From positions 1-64,000 of the forward strand of contig DMYW01000021.1 in NCBI GenBank assembly GCA_003482455.1: DNA of 64,000 nt, in the 5' to 3' direction. Position 1 is the first letter of the stretch; every line of letters starts with the position of its first letter. A program made the translations under genes and the position numbers. Below, piece after piece: positions 50,870 to 59,970 of the stretch. Source of the DNA: Rheinheimera sp. Its GTDB lineage: Bacteria; Pseudomonadota; Gammaproteobacteria; Enterobacterales; Alteromonadaceae. Under the pieces are notes generated by a model. That model made no database searches and was not told the DNA's origin. It saw nothing but the letters and a program-made list of their open reading frames with translations.

Positions 50870-51421
50870 CTACCAAGGCTGCACTGCCAAAAACTTGGGC
50901 GCAACCTCGTCGGTTAACCAAACGCCATTGGCGGTCAGGTAAAACGTGGCGCCTTGTGCACACATGGCTGTAGTGTCGATACGCAGCAAGACCGGTGAAC
51001 CGTAGCGCTGCCCTACCGCGAGCGCAGTGCTTGCATCGGCCGTCAAATGCACATGCTGACGCTGCCCTTTTTGCAGTCCTTGCTGCAAGATCGCCGCCAA
51101 AAACCGACTCGCCGTGCCGTGAAACAGGCTGGCCGGCGGGGTTTGCGCAGTCAGCTCTAACTCGACGGGCAACGAATGCCCCTGATTGGCGCGGATAAAC
51201 AAACCGTCAGCACTGATCGCAAAACGCTGCTTGTCGCTTTCAGCCACGATTTGCAGCAGCAGCTCGTGACTCAGTGCAGTTCCGTGCTGCGCCGCGCACC
51301 TTAACAACTCATCAATGGCCGCCCAGCCCTGCCCATCCAACTGCAGGCCAATCGATGCCGGTTGATGACGCAGGATATAACTTAAAAATTTACTCAGTGC
51401 TGCATGGTTGTGGTTGGACAT
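50870..51421 (-). CDS. kptA: RNA 2'-phosphotransferase KptA/Tpt1
   Basis: AAAGGA lies before the ATG ending at 51421 (183 aa). An N-terminal winged-helix lobe (ALSKFLSYILRHQP, conserved Arg-His) and an ADP-ribosyl-transferase-like lobe (FAISADGLFIRANQGHS, SLFHGTA and HVHLTAD) match the Tpt1/KptA family. The enzyme removes a 2'-phosphate from RNA with NAD+, forming ADP-ribose 1'',2''-cyclic phosphate. Bacteria lack the yeast tRNA splicing pathway, so its purpose is uncertain; repair of ligated RNA or nucleic acid end modification has been proposed. No RNA ligase is nearby. Confidence 0.92.
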   Translation of the reverse strand: MSNHNHAALSKFLSYILRHQPASIGLQLDGQGWAAIDELLRCAAQHGTALSHELLLQIVAESDKQRFAISADGLFIRANQGHSLPVELELTAQTPPASLFHGTASRFLAAILQQGLQKGQRQHVHLTADASTALAVGQRYGSPVLLRIDTTAMCAQGATFYLTANGVWLTDEVAPKFLAVQPW

Positions 51422-51626
51422 CCGTGATTCCTTTACTGCTATCTGCAAGCCGCCTTGCACCCGTGCAGGCAAACCCATTGATCTGATTAAGATTTCTATA
51501 TTAATTCTACTTCAACACTCCACGCAAAGAAACCACATCCACCGCCAAACGCCCAGACTTACCACTTCGCAACCACCACCCCAAACACACATATTTCACA
51601 AAAATATGCATTTTTTCTAATCAAAT

Positions 51627-51642
51627 ATATTGTATACAATAT
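51627..51642 (+). promoter_or_regulatory. 16-bp perfect palindrome before the collagenase gene
   Basis: ATATTGTATACAATAT, 60 bases before the start codon. The TTGTATACAA core resembles GntR-type operators. It may instead be an AT-rich promoter element. Confidence 0.45.
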
Positions 51643-51702
51643 CCTAATCGTTCTAAGATGCCCGGCCTTTCGGCGAAAAAACCAACAACAACAGGAACAT
51701 CT

Positions 51703-54336
51703 ATGACTCACACCACACAACTCAAACCGTTGGCGCTCCTTGTCGCGTTTGCTTGCACACCGCTGCTGGCGCAACAACCACCAACGTCGGCGCCACTGCA
51801 ACAGCAACTGGCCCAACAATTAGTGCCAAAACAGAGCCCAGCGCTGCGAGCGCAAAAAGCGCCGGTCGAACCGATGCCGGCAGCGCTGCTGCAGAAAAAG
51901 CTGCAAGAAGATCAGGTGTTTTTAAAACACAGCCAACAGCATTTACGCCAGCAAGACTTAAGCACGGCGCCACAAAGCTATGCACTTGCCGCTGCGCAGC
52001 CATGTGATGGAGTGGTCAGCGGCTATGGCAATAAAACCGGCCAAGCGCTGGTCGACCATATCCTCGCCAGTCCCAATGAATGTATTAATGATTTGTTTAG
52101 TGGCGATGCCAATGCGATCAACGCCTTTAGCGCCAGCAAGATGACCTTTGTGGCCAATGCCACGGCGAGCCTTGCACGCAGCTACAACGCCAGTGGCAGC
52201 GACGTGACCTTAGGTAAATTGTTCTATTTCCTGCGAGCGGGTTATTACGTGCAGTACTACAACCCAACGCAAATCCCGGCGTATCCAAGCACAGTGCGCG
52301 ATGCCGTGCGCGGCGCACTGGATGCGCTGTTTGCCAACCCAAGCTTTTATACCAACTCAGAACTAAACGGCGCCAACATCCAAGACGCCCTGACTTTGGT
52401 GGATAGCGCCGGTGAAAACGCCCGCTATCTGTATGTGGTTAAAGAATGGTTGCAACGCTTTAATTCCAGCTATGCCAGCAGCTTTAACATGCGCGGCGCC
52501 GTCAACCAGATCTTCACCATTTTGTTCCGTGGCCATTACGACGATAGTTTTAAAACCGCTACTGCCAATGACAGCACCTTGATCACCCGGCTGGGCCAAT
52601 TTGCCCGCAGCAGCTGGATGCTCGACACCGACGCGGCCTTTTTACAAGAAAACGCCGCCGCTGAACTCGCGCGCTTTTTGCAATACCCGAACGCACCAGT
52701 TCACGCTAGCGTCAAAAGTGAAGTTGGCAGCATTTTGCGCCAATACAGCATGACTGGCACCGGCAGCAAAGTGTGGCTACGCGCCGCCAGCAGCGCCGAC
52801 TATTATGGCTATTGCAGTGAGTTTCAAATTTGTGGTTTTGCCACGCAACTCGAAGCACAAATTCTGACGCAACAACACAGCTGCAGCAGCTCAATGAAAT
52901 TCCGCGCCCAGCAGCTGACCAGCAGCGAATTTACGGCTGCATGTAACGCCGTCACGCAACAAGAAAGCTTCTTTCACCAGTTCTTAAAAACCCGCACCAC
53001 GGCGGTGGCGGACGACTTCAATACCAGCTTAGAAATGGTGGTGTTTAACTCCAGCGATGACTACGGCCAATACGCGGGCCTGTTTTTTGATATCGATACC
53101 AACAACGGCGGTATGTATTTAGAAGGCAACCCAGCGGCGAGTGGCAACCAAGCGCGGTTTATCGCTTATGAAGCGGAATGGTTGCGGCCACAATTTGAGG
53201 TGTGGAACTTAACCCACGAAATGGTGCATTACTTAGACGGTCGTTACAACCTCAAAGGGGACTTCGCCGCCGCGAAAACCGAAAGCCATAAAACCGTCTG
53301 GTGGATAGAAGGCTTAGCCGAATACATCTCCAAGAAAAACCGCAATGACACCGCCATTGCGATGGCGCGCAGCAAGCAATTTACCTTAAGTCAGATCTTT
53401 GGCAATACCTACAGCAGCGGCACGGATCGTGTCTATCGTTGGGGTTATTTGGCGGTGCGGTTTATGTTTGAAACCCAACCGGCCACCGTCACGCGACTGC
53501 TCAAAGAATTACGCGCCGGCAACTACGACGCCTACTTGGCTATCATCAACGGCCTTGGCACCAGCTTAGATAACCAGTGGCTTGCTTGGTTAAACACAGT
53601 GCAAAGCAATGATACCTTGCCACAAAGCGCCATTGATGAAACCGGCGGCACGACGCCAGGCACAGGCGGTTTGCAAAATGGCGTGGCCAAAACTGGCCTG
53701 ACCGGCGTGAAAAACTTGATGCTGAGCAACTACATCGATGTCCCTGCGGGCCAAAGCAAATTGGTGGTCAGCCAAGCCGGCGGCAGTGGTGATGCCGATT
53801 TGTATGTTCGATTGGGCCAAGCCCCGACGCTGCAAGCGTACGACTGCCGGCCATATGTCGGCGGCAACAACGAAACCTGCACCATCACGAACCCAGCCGC
53901 CGGTCGCTGGTACATTGGCAACTATGGTTATTCAGCGTTTAGTGGCATGTCGCTGACGGCCACCTACAGCGCCAGCAACAGCAGCCAACCTAACGCCTGC
54001 GCCACCCAAGCCCCGGTCGATTATGTGCAAGTCGACGCTGGCAAGCAGTATTGTGTGATCGCAGGCAGTAGCGGCAGCTACAGCTATTTCTACTTGTACA
54101 ACTCAGTCGCAGGGCAAAAGCTGAAACTGGACTTGTACGGCACGGGCAGCGGCAACGCCGATCTGTATTACAGTGCCGGCAGCTGGCCAACCAGCAGCAG
54201 TTATCAGCTGCGTTCCACCAGCTCGGGCAACAACGAAAGCATCAGCACAGGCGCACTGGCGGTCGGCTGGCATTACATCGCCGTGCATGCCAACCCAGAG
54301 CGCGGACAAACCACGTTAGTCATTAGCAAACAATAA
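51703..54336 (+). CDS. Secreted M9 family collagenase with two PPC domains
   Basis: AGGA lies seven bases before the ATG at 51703 (877 aa). It has a signal peptide ending LLAQQ, an N-terminal Gln-rich pro-region, the helical activator domain (about 100-400), and the M9 peptidase domain with HEMVH (505-509, followed by YLDGRYN) and Glu536 in WWIEGLAEY. Two C-terminal pre-peptidase domains (about 650-735 and 765-877) probably bind collagen. It should cut collagen or gelatin outside the cell. It is monocistronic, with a palindrome before it and a long hairpin after it. It lies inside the gap of the glucan regulon but has no such operator. Confidence 0.93.
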   Translation: MTHTTQLKPLALLVAFACTPLLAQQPPTSAPLQQQLAQQLVPKQSPALRAQKAPVEPMPAALLQKKLQEDQVFLKHSQQHLRQQDLSTAPQSYALAAAQPCDGVVSGYGNKTGQALVDHILASPNECINDLFSGDANAINAFSASKMTFVANATASLARSYNASGSDVTLGKLFYFLRAGYYVQYYNPTQIPAYPSTVRDAVRGALDALFANPSFYTNSELNGANIQDALTLVDSAGENARYLYVVKEWLQRFNSSYASSFNMRGAVNQIFTILFRGHYDDSFKTATANDSTLITRLGQFARSSWMLDTDAAFLQENAAAELARFLQYPNAPVHASVKSEVGSILRQYSMTGTGSKVWLRAASSADYYGYCSEFQICGFATQLEAQILTQQHSCSSSMKFRAQQLTSSEFTAACNAVTQQESFFHQFLKTRTTAVADDFNTSLEMVVFNSSDDYGQYAGLFFDIDTNNGGMYLEGNPAASGNQARFIAYEAEWLRPQFEVWNLTHEMVHYLDGRYNLKGDFAAAKTESHKTVWWIEGLAEYISKKNRNDTAIAMARSKQFTLSQIFGNTYSSGTDRVYRWGYLAVRFMFETQPATVTRLLKELRAGNYDAYLAIINGLGTSLDNQWLAWLNTVQSNDTLPQSAIDETGGTTPGTGGLQNGVAKTGLTGVKNLMLSNYIDVPAGQSKLVVSQAGGSGDADLYVRLGQAPTLQAYDCRPYVGGNNETCTITNPAAGRWYIGNYGYSAFSGMSLTATYSASNSSQPNACATQAPVDYVQVDAGKQYCVIAGSSGSYSYFYLYNSVAGQKLKLDLYGTGSGNADLYYSAGSWPTSSSYQLRSTSSGNNESISTGALAVGWHYIAVHANPERGQTTLVISKQ

Positions 54337-54349
54337 CGTCGTCAAACGC

Positions 54350-54375
54350 AGCAAGGTGTCGCCAGACACCTTGCT
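54350..54375 (+). terminator. Hairpin after the collagenase gene
   Basis: AGCAAGGTGTC / GACACCTTGCT, an 11-bp perfect stem with loop GCCA. Only a weak T-rich tail (ATTTAG) follows. Confidence 0.7.
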
Positions 54376-54446
54376 ATTTAGATGTGCCAACCTTGCACAG
54401 CCAATCTTCAACACTACGAAGGGCCAGCACCACAGCATCGCCGGTG

Positions 54447-55109
54447 TTAACCCGCGCTGGCTGCAGCATCTTGTGGCGCCCGCCACAACACCAGCCCAAG
54501 CCACACAAACCAGATGAGTTGCGACACGCCAAACAGCTCAGTCAAACTCTCCACTGGGTAGACGGTCGCCACGCCGCACGCCCCGACTAAGCCACCGGCA
54601 ACACATAAAGATCTGGGCAACTGGTTATTTTGCCGTGCCCCCAGACTGACCAATAACACCCACAATCCACCGACGATTTCATTGCTGCCACCAAGCCCTG
54701 CCACCACATAATTCAGTGTTTTCCACGTCGCTAACGCACTGGTAGGATCGGCCACGGCAGCATCTGTCACCAGCAGCAGCGCAACATTGGCGATCATGCC
54801 CGCCGCCAGCACCAATCCAACCCAAATAAAGCCAAATAAGCCGGTTAACTGTCGCTGCAATACAGAGACTGGCTGAACTCGTTGCTGCAAGGTGACCACT
54901 AACACCGCCAACACTAAACCAAACACCAGGTAGCCGAACACGTTGGCGAGATACAAAGGCACCTGCAGACTGGTCAAATACGCAATATTCGGCGCAGGAT
55001 CGGGGCTATTGGGGTACTGCACCAAGGCGCCATAAAACACAAACGCCGCCAAATAAATCGCCGCCGCTGCAAACGCCGCAACAGCGCCAAGTTTGTTGAT
55101 TGAGGTCAT
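54447..55109 (-). CDS. DUF4386-like inner membrane protein
   Basis: The 220-aa protein has about six membrane helices, starting with LGAVAAFAAAAIYLAAFVFYG. GGAG lies before the ATG. A late GGSNEIVGGLWVLLVSLGAR followed by LPRSLCVAGGLVGACG fits the pattern I recall for DUF4386 proteins, function unknown. It is convergent with the collagenase gene. The assignment is tentative. Confidence 0.6.
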   Translation of the reverse strand: MTSINKLGAVAAFAAAAIYLAAFVFYGALVQYPNSPDPAPNIAYLTSLQVPLYLANVFGYLVFGLVLAVLVVTLQQRVQPVSVLQRQLTGLFGFIWVGLVLAAGMIANVALLLVTDAAVADPTSALATWKTLNYVVAGLGGSNEIVGGLWVLLVSLGARQNNQLPRSLCVAGGLVGACGVATVYPVESLTELFGVSQLIWFVWLGLVLWRAPQDAAASAG

Positions 55110-55507
55110 CGCAAAGCTCCAGCCAAGGAAATCTCAACCCTAGCAAATGCCTGCACGAAGCGAACGCTGAAAAATGTAACAAAAGGCTAGCAGTGCCAAA
55201 CGCACCCGATGCGCTGAGCTGACGCAGCGAGCTCGCCAGACTAACACCAATATATAGCAGCAATATATCGCAGCAATATATCGCACTAGCAAATCGCCAA
55301 AACTGGCGAAACTTCGAGCATACAAACACTGCCATATCAATAAAAAGTGATATATGTATCCAAAATGATAATATCCATCGCTACCGATGTTTGCAAAAGC
55401 GACGCAGTCAACTGCCGCCTCTGCTGAGCATGGGTATTACGACAGCCCAATTCCGCACATCCTTCTCGGTATTGGGCTTTCTGATGTTTCAACACAAAAG
55501 GATTTTT
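55110..55507. other. Divergent intergenic region with short repeats
   Basis: This 398-base region has no convincing gene. It contains three 13-bp tandem units at 55249-55287 and an AT-rich stretch (55320-55380) suited to a promoter. AAAAGG lies before the ATG at 55508; open frame exists upstream of that ATG but looks random. Confidence 0.45.
55249..55287. repeat. Three 13-bp tandem repeats
   Basis: AATATATAGCAGC, AATATATCGCAGC and AATATATCGCACT follow one another directly. They may be a small variable repeat in the promoter region. Confidence 0.85.
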
Positions 55508-56119
55508 ATGGAAGTTATCACCACGCTTTATTTCAAACACCCCTCTGCCGAAGTACAACAACAGTTAGTGAAGCTGTTCAGCGAAGAGCAGACCGAAACT
55601 ACATTGCCCAAAGCCTGCCAGCAGATCAACCCAACCACCGGCGCCGCGGCTGCGAAACGTTTTTTTGAAAATTGTGGTGAAGACAGTCTGCCCGCCCACG
55701 AGGGAATTGAAAAACGTGCAGGTTTTGTCACGGTGGACTGGACTCAAGGCTCCAATGCCGACAATTTTATGCACGAATTGGTCACACTGCTGTATGCACT
55801 GGCACCAGAAATCACTGCCAAAGCCTATGGTTCTGGCGACGATGACCCATGGGAATTCTGGATCCTGCGCCACAATGGTGAGGTCCATATGTTCGACAAT
55901 GGCGCGTTGGAAGACGAAGAATATGACGCCGAAACGGTTGGCACCATTTATCGGTTATGGCACCAAGATCTGCCAAAAAGTATCCGCATCGGCTATTTGA
56001 TCGATGAAGATACCGGCGATTTTATTGCAGTGGATGACGAGCTGCAAATCAGTGACGAACAATACCAAGCCTGGTGTGACAGCTTAGGTAGCGAAAATCA
56101 CGGCTCCTTTGTGTTTTGA
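55508..56119 (+). CDS. Unknown acidic cytoplasmic protein
   Basis: The ATG at 55508 has AAAAGGA at good spacing (203 aa). It has no signal peptide or membrane helix. It is rich in Asp and Glu towards the C-terminus (GSGDDDPWEFWILRHNG, LEDEEYDAE and YLIDEDTGDFIAVDDEL). I cannot assign a family. It ends with a hairpin between convergent genes. Confidence 0.65.
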   Translation: MEVITTLYFKHPSAEVQQQLVKLFSEEQTETTLPKACQQINPTTGAAAAKRFFENCGEDSLPAHEGIEKRAGFVTVDWTQGSNADNFMHELVTLLYALAPEITAKAYGSGDDDPWEFWILRHNGEVHMFDNGALEDEEYDAETVGTIYRLWHQDLPKSIRIGYLIDEDTGDFIAVDDELQISDEQYQAWCDSLGSENHGSFVF

Positions 56120-56162
56120 CGACAATCACGCATCACGCTTGGGTGATTGTGTGCAAAACGAC

Positions 56163-56183
56163 GACGGGCGCTTAGCGCCCGTC
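56163..56183. terminator. Hairpin between convergent genes
   Basis: GACGGGCGC / GCGCCCGTC, a 9-bp perfect stem with loop TTA and no T run. It lies between the ends of a rightward and a leftward gene. Confidence 0.5.
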
Positions 56184-56264
56184 ATGTTGCATTGCTTCTC
56201 GGTTACAGACACAGGACAACGCACTGTGCTGCGAGCCTGTTGGCCACCAAGGTTTATTGGCCGA

Positions 56265-56795
56265 TTAATGCGCTGTCATATACAGCGCAATGCCACGCAT
56301 TTGTTGGGTCGGTAGTTGCGCGAATTGCGGATACTTCTGCTGCATTTCAGCTGTGGTTGCGGCAAAACGATTGTCGATGCCGGTAACTTGCCAGCGCATG
56401 CGAACGCCGTTAAAGGTTCCTTCACCGGTAAAATCACCCACGTAATAGGCCTTGCCCGCTTCTAACGTCATACTGCGGGTCAGTGTCGACTGCACAATGG
56501 CAGTCTCGCCTTTCATAGTTCCATCCGTCTCTGCGTATACAAAGCGTGACAGTTGGTAAGTACCCGGCGTCACCGCCAGCATAGTAATTTGATCTTTGTC
56601 TTGAAATTCAAACAAGTAGAGTTTTGGACCTGCTAATTCCACGCCCATCCGCAAGGTGTGGCTGTTTGAAGAAAACCGGCCATAGACATACGCTTTTTCA
56701 GGGTCAACTTGCGCATTGGGTTTTAACGGCGGCACAAAGTTCGCGCAAGACACCAGCAATAAGGTGAAGAACGCACAAAGGGTACGCAGCAACAT
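56265..56795 (-). CDS. Unknown lipoprotein
   Basis: The 176-aa precursor has a lipobox LLVSC (Cys17). The mature part looks like a single beta-rich domain (YVYGRFSS, GPKLYLFEF, VTPGTYQLSRFVY, GKAYYVGDFTGEG), similar in outline to DUF2846-type lipoproteins that bind or present short peptides. No enzymatic motif is seen. AAGGA lies before its ATG. It is transcribed away from the GH16 unit and does not seem part of it. Confidence 0.6.
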   Translation of the reverse strand: MLLRTLCAFFTLLLVSCANFVPPLKPNAQVDPEKAYVYGRFSSNSHTLRMGVELAGPKLYLFEFQDKDQITMLAVTPGTYQLSRFVYAETDGTMKGETAIVQSTLTRSMTLEAGKAYYVGDFTGEGTFNGVRMRWQVTGIDNRFAATTAEMQQKYPQFAQLPTQQMRGIALYMTAH

Positions 56796-57224
56796 GAGTA
56801 ACTTTCCTTGTTGTTAAATGTAATCACTTGTAAATATGGGGCTGCATCATGCCGCCACGCGCCGAAAAATTCAAGCGCTGCAAGCGCTGCGTGGCTATTT
56901 GCTGGGCATTTGTAGACAAACGCACAGCTGAAATCGCAACAGAAATTCCGCTCCACCATGCCATTCCTGCAGGGTTAGCTTGCTCGGTGGCCGCGCCACG
57001 TCCCCCGCCTACCAGCGTCAGTCCTAATTCAGAAACAGCTCTATAATTGCGACGAATGCCGCAAAAAATTTCACCCATGCAGTTGACCACAGCGACGAAG
57101 CATTTTAGATTTATGAAAGCGCTTTCAGTAAGCGCTTTCAAATTAAAATGATCGACAAGCGCTATGGCTGCATACAAGTCATTGCACGCTTACGGCACAC
57201 ACACTTATTGACAGGACAAGAACT
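56796..57224. other. Control region of the GH16 gene
   Basis: This 429-base region contains the double LacI-type operator at 57114-57140. A leftward open frame (56824-57177) has unnatural composition and would cross the operators, so I reject it. Nothing else was recognised. Confidence 0.5.
57114..57140 (+). promoter_or_regulatory. Two abutting LacI-type operators before GH16
   Basis: TGAAAGCGCTTTCA (57114-57127), a perfect palindrome, shares its last base with AGTAAGCGCTTTCA (57127-57140). The centres are 13 bases apart, about 1.2 helical turns. They lie about 90 bases before the GH16 start. Confidence 0.8.
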
Positions 57225-59900
57225 ATGACCAGACGACAACTACGGCTGGCTCCGCAGCCCCAACGGCGCACTCGCCTGATTGGCACCGCGGCTGGCTTGG
57301 CGCTGGGCGCCACCTTGCTGACCGGCTGTGGCGGCGATGCTGCAACCGAAACTGATTTGAGCAAAGTCGATCCGACTAAACCGGCGTCTGGCTGGTCCTT
57401 GGTCTGGAGCGATGAATTTGACGGCTCTAGCCTCGATACCAATAAATGGAACTACGAGGTCAACTGCGCCGGTGGTGGTAACAATGAAAAACAATGTTAC
57501 ACCGCCGACAGCGCCAACTCGTTTGTTGCCGATGGCATGCTGAACATAGTGGCCAAACCGGCTGCCGAAGGCGCAGAAAAACCGTACACCTCAGCGCGGA
57601 TCACCACCCGCAAAAAAGCCGACTTTAAATACGGCCGCTTTGAAATGCGCGCCAAGTTGCCGTCTGGCCAAGGCTCATGGCCGGCGTTTTGGATGATGCC
57701 CACGGATTCTGTGTATGGCGATTGGCCACGCTCTGGCGAAATCGACATCATGGAAGCCGTCAACCTGAAGGTCAAAGACGCCCAAGGCAATGTCGAATCC
57801 AACGTGCACGGCACACTGCATTACGGCAAACCGTGGCCGAATAACAGTAGTACTGGCGTTAATTACACGCTGGAGAAAAACCCTGCCGATGAGTTCCACA
57901 CGTACGCGGTGGAATGGCAACAAGGCGAGATCCGTTGGTACGTCGACGATTACCTGTACGCCACGCAGCGCCAATCCGAAGTGCGCTACAACAGCAAAAA
58001 CCAAGCGGTGGGCCTAAAGCACCGCGGCTGGTTCACCGAATACTATGACCAAACCACTGGTAAATTAACGACCTTCTGGAGCAGCGCGCCGTTTGATCAG
58101 AAGTTCTTTCTGATTTTGAACTTCGCTGTCGGCGGCAATTGGCCGGAAAACGTCAATAACAAAGGCATTGATGCCAGCGCCTTTACCAATGGCCAAAAAT
58201 TTACCATCGATTATGTGCGGGCCTATCAATGCTCGGCTAACCCTGACACCGGCAAAGGCTGCGAAACCATTCGCCCAGGCTATGACAAAGTTGGCGATGG
58301 CTTATTAGAAGGCAAAGCGCCCATTCCTGTGCCGCCATCGGATGGTGTCGCTCGCAACTTAACTATCTTTGAAAACACTGAAAACCCCAGCTGGCCAGGT
58401 TGGGACTGCTGTGGCGGCAGCACGCCAACGGTCGTCAACGACAACCAACGCGGTGGCGTGATGCAATTTAGCGTCGGCGCGCAGCCGACCGTAAACGGCT
58501 TTATTACGCGCTCGGTTTTTATCAAAGATCCAGCCGGCACACCGTCGCCGTTTGACGCCTCGCCGCTGGCTAACACCGGCACCTTAAGTTTTGCCATGAA
58601 AGCCGTGTCGCTGCCGAACAACGCTGGCGCCGCTTGGAAACTGAAAGTCGAAAGTAACGAAGGCGCGACCGCCGTCGAGTTGGATTTAACCGCCAGCAAT
58701 GAAGGCAAAGCGCCTGCAGCGGGCGTCTGGCAAACCTACACCTTCCCACTGAAAAAACTGGCCGACGCGGGACTGGATTTATCCGCCATTGACGTGGTGA
58801 TGATTTTCCCTGCATGGGGCACCGGCGAAGGTGCTGTGTATCAGGTCGACGATGTGAAAATCGCCGGCCCAAGCACCAGCACACCAAGCGTCACCTTGTT
58901 TAAAGACGGCAAAAACCTGGATTGGCCAATGTGGGATTGTTGTGCCGGCAGCACGCCAACTGAACAGCTAGATGATGACGCGCATGGCATGACCGCCGAG
59001 TTCAGCATCGGCGGTGCGCCGACTGTGATGGGTTTTATCACGCGTCCAGCCAACGGCGGTGGCAACAAACCCTTTGATGCCAGCAGCATCCTCGACAAAG
59101 GCGTGGTGCAATTTGACATGAAAGTGGTGTCAGCGCCGAATGACCCAGCGTCTGTGTGGAAATTCAAAATTGAAGCCAACAATGCCGCCACTGCGGTGGA
59201 GTTAAACCTGACCGATAGCGTCGAAGGCAAAGCCCCTGTCACCGGCCAATGGCAAACCTATACCTTTAAAATGAGCGACTTAGCCGCCAAAGGTTTGGAC
59301 GTATCGGCCATTGACGTGATCATGGTGTTCCCAGCCTGGGGCACCGGCAATGGTGCTGTGTATCGCATCGACAACGCCCGCATGGGTGAACCGGAAGTGG
59401 TCGCTAACACCGGCTTGACGCTGTTTGCTGATGCTGCAGCCGCCAATTGGTCCTTGTGGGATTGTTGTGGTGGCAGCACACCTACCGTGGAAGATGACGA
59501 CGCCGCACATGGCAAAACCGCGCAATACATCTTAGGCGGCGCGCCAACCGTAGTCGGCTTGTTTGCCGCAGACAATGTGTTTTATGACGCCAGCGCTATC
59601 ACGGAAACCGGTATCGTCACATTCGAAATGAAAATTGTGACGCCGCCCAACGACAGCAGTGCGCCTTGGTTATTCAAAATCGAAGCCAACAACGCAGCGA
59701 CCGCCGTGCAGTTAAAACTCAGCGAAAGTATCGAAGGCAAAGAGCCTGTGGTCGGCCAATGGCAAACCTACAGCTATCGCCTGAAAGACTTAGCGGCCAA
59801 AGGCTTAGACACCAGTGCGATCGATGTGCTGATGGTCTTCCCAGCTTGGGGCCAAGGTAACGGCGCTGTGTATCGCTTAGATAACGTCAGCATCAAATAA
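57225..59900 (+). CDS. GH16 laminarinase lipoprotein with three WDCC modules
   Basis: The 891-aa precursor has a signal peptide with lipobox LTGC (Cys35), so it is probably on the outer membrane. The GH16 domain (about 58-340) carries the nucleophile/acid pair Glu172 and Glu177 with Asp174 in GEIDIMEAVN, the form used by beta-1,3-glucanases. Three repeats of about 165 residues follow (377-548, 555-720 and 730-891), each starting LTxFxxxxxxxWxxWDCCxGSTPT and ending in FPAWGxGxGAVYxxDN. They resemble the C-terminal module of ExoP-type enzymes and may bind glucan. It is paired with the receptor gene 71 bases downstream and is under the double LacI-type operator. Confidence 0.93.
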   Translation: MTRRQLRLAPQPQRRTRLIGTAAGLALGATLLTGCGGDAATETDLSKVDPTKPASGWSLVWSDEFDGSSLDTNKWNYEVNCAGGGNNEKQCYTADSANSFVADGMLNIVAKPAAEGAEKPYTSARITTRKKADFKYGRFEMRAKLPSGQGSWPAFWMMPTDSVYGDWPRSGEIDIMEAVNLKVKDAQGNVESNVHGTLHYGKPWPNNSSTGVNYTLEKNPADEFHTYAVEWQQGEIRWYVDDYLYATQRQSEVRYNSKNQAVGLKHRGWFTEYYDQTTGKLTTFWSSAPFDQKFFLILNFAVGGNWPENVNNKGIDASAFTNGQKFTIDYVRAYQCSANPDTGKGCETIRPGYDKVGDGLLEGKAPIPVPPSDGVARNLTIFENTENPSWPGWDCCGGSTPTVVNDNQRGGVMQFSVGAQPTVNGFITRSVFIKDPAGTPSPFDASPLANTGTLSFAMKAVSLPNNAGAAWKLKVESNEGATAVELDLTASNEGKAPAAGVWQTYTFPLKKLADAGLDLSAIDVVMIFPAWGTGEGAVYQVDDVKIAGPSTSTPSVTLFKDGKNLDWPMWDCCAGSTPTEQLDDDAHGMTAEFSIGGAPTVMGFITRPANGGGNKPFDASSILDKGVVQFDMKVVSAPNDPASVWKFKIEANNAATAVELNLTDSVEGKAPVTGQWQTYTFKMSDLAAKGLDVSAIDVIMVFPAWGTGNGAVYRIDNARMGEPEVVANTGLTLFADAAAANWSLWDCCGGSTPTVEDDDAAHGKTAQYILGGAPTVVGLFAADNVFYDASAITETGIVTFEMKIVTPPNDSSAPWLFKIEANNAATAVQLKLSESIEGKEPVVGQWQTYSYRLKDLAAKGLDTSAIDVLMVFPAWGQGNGAVYRLDNVSIK
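58353..59897 (+). repeat. Three in-frame WDCC module repeats in the GH16 gene
   Basis: Units at 58353-58868, 58887-59384 and 59412-59897. Modules two and three are closer to each other (both contain FKIEANNAATAV and the stretch FPAWG); module one has an insert. This indicates stepwise duplication within the gene. Confidence 0.85.
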
Positions 59901-59970
59901 GCTCGCGGCGATGGTCCCCTACTCTGCCTTTTGGACTATCGCCACGCTTTGACGTGAACAGGATAAAACC

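Noticed and set aside
56824..57177. 117-codon open frame on the - strand before GH16
   Set aside because: It would cross the double operator and has no ribosome site or protein-like pattern.
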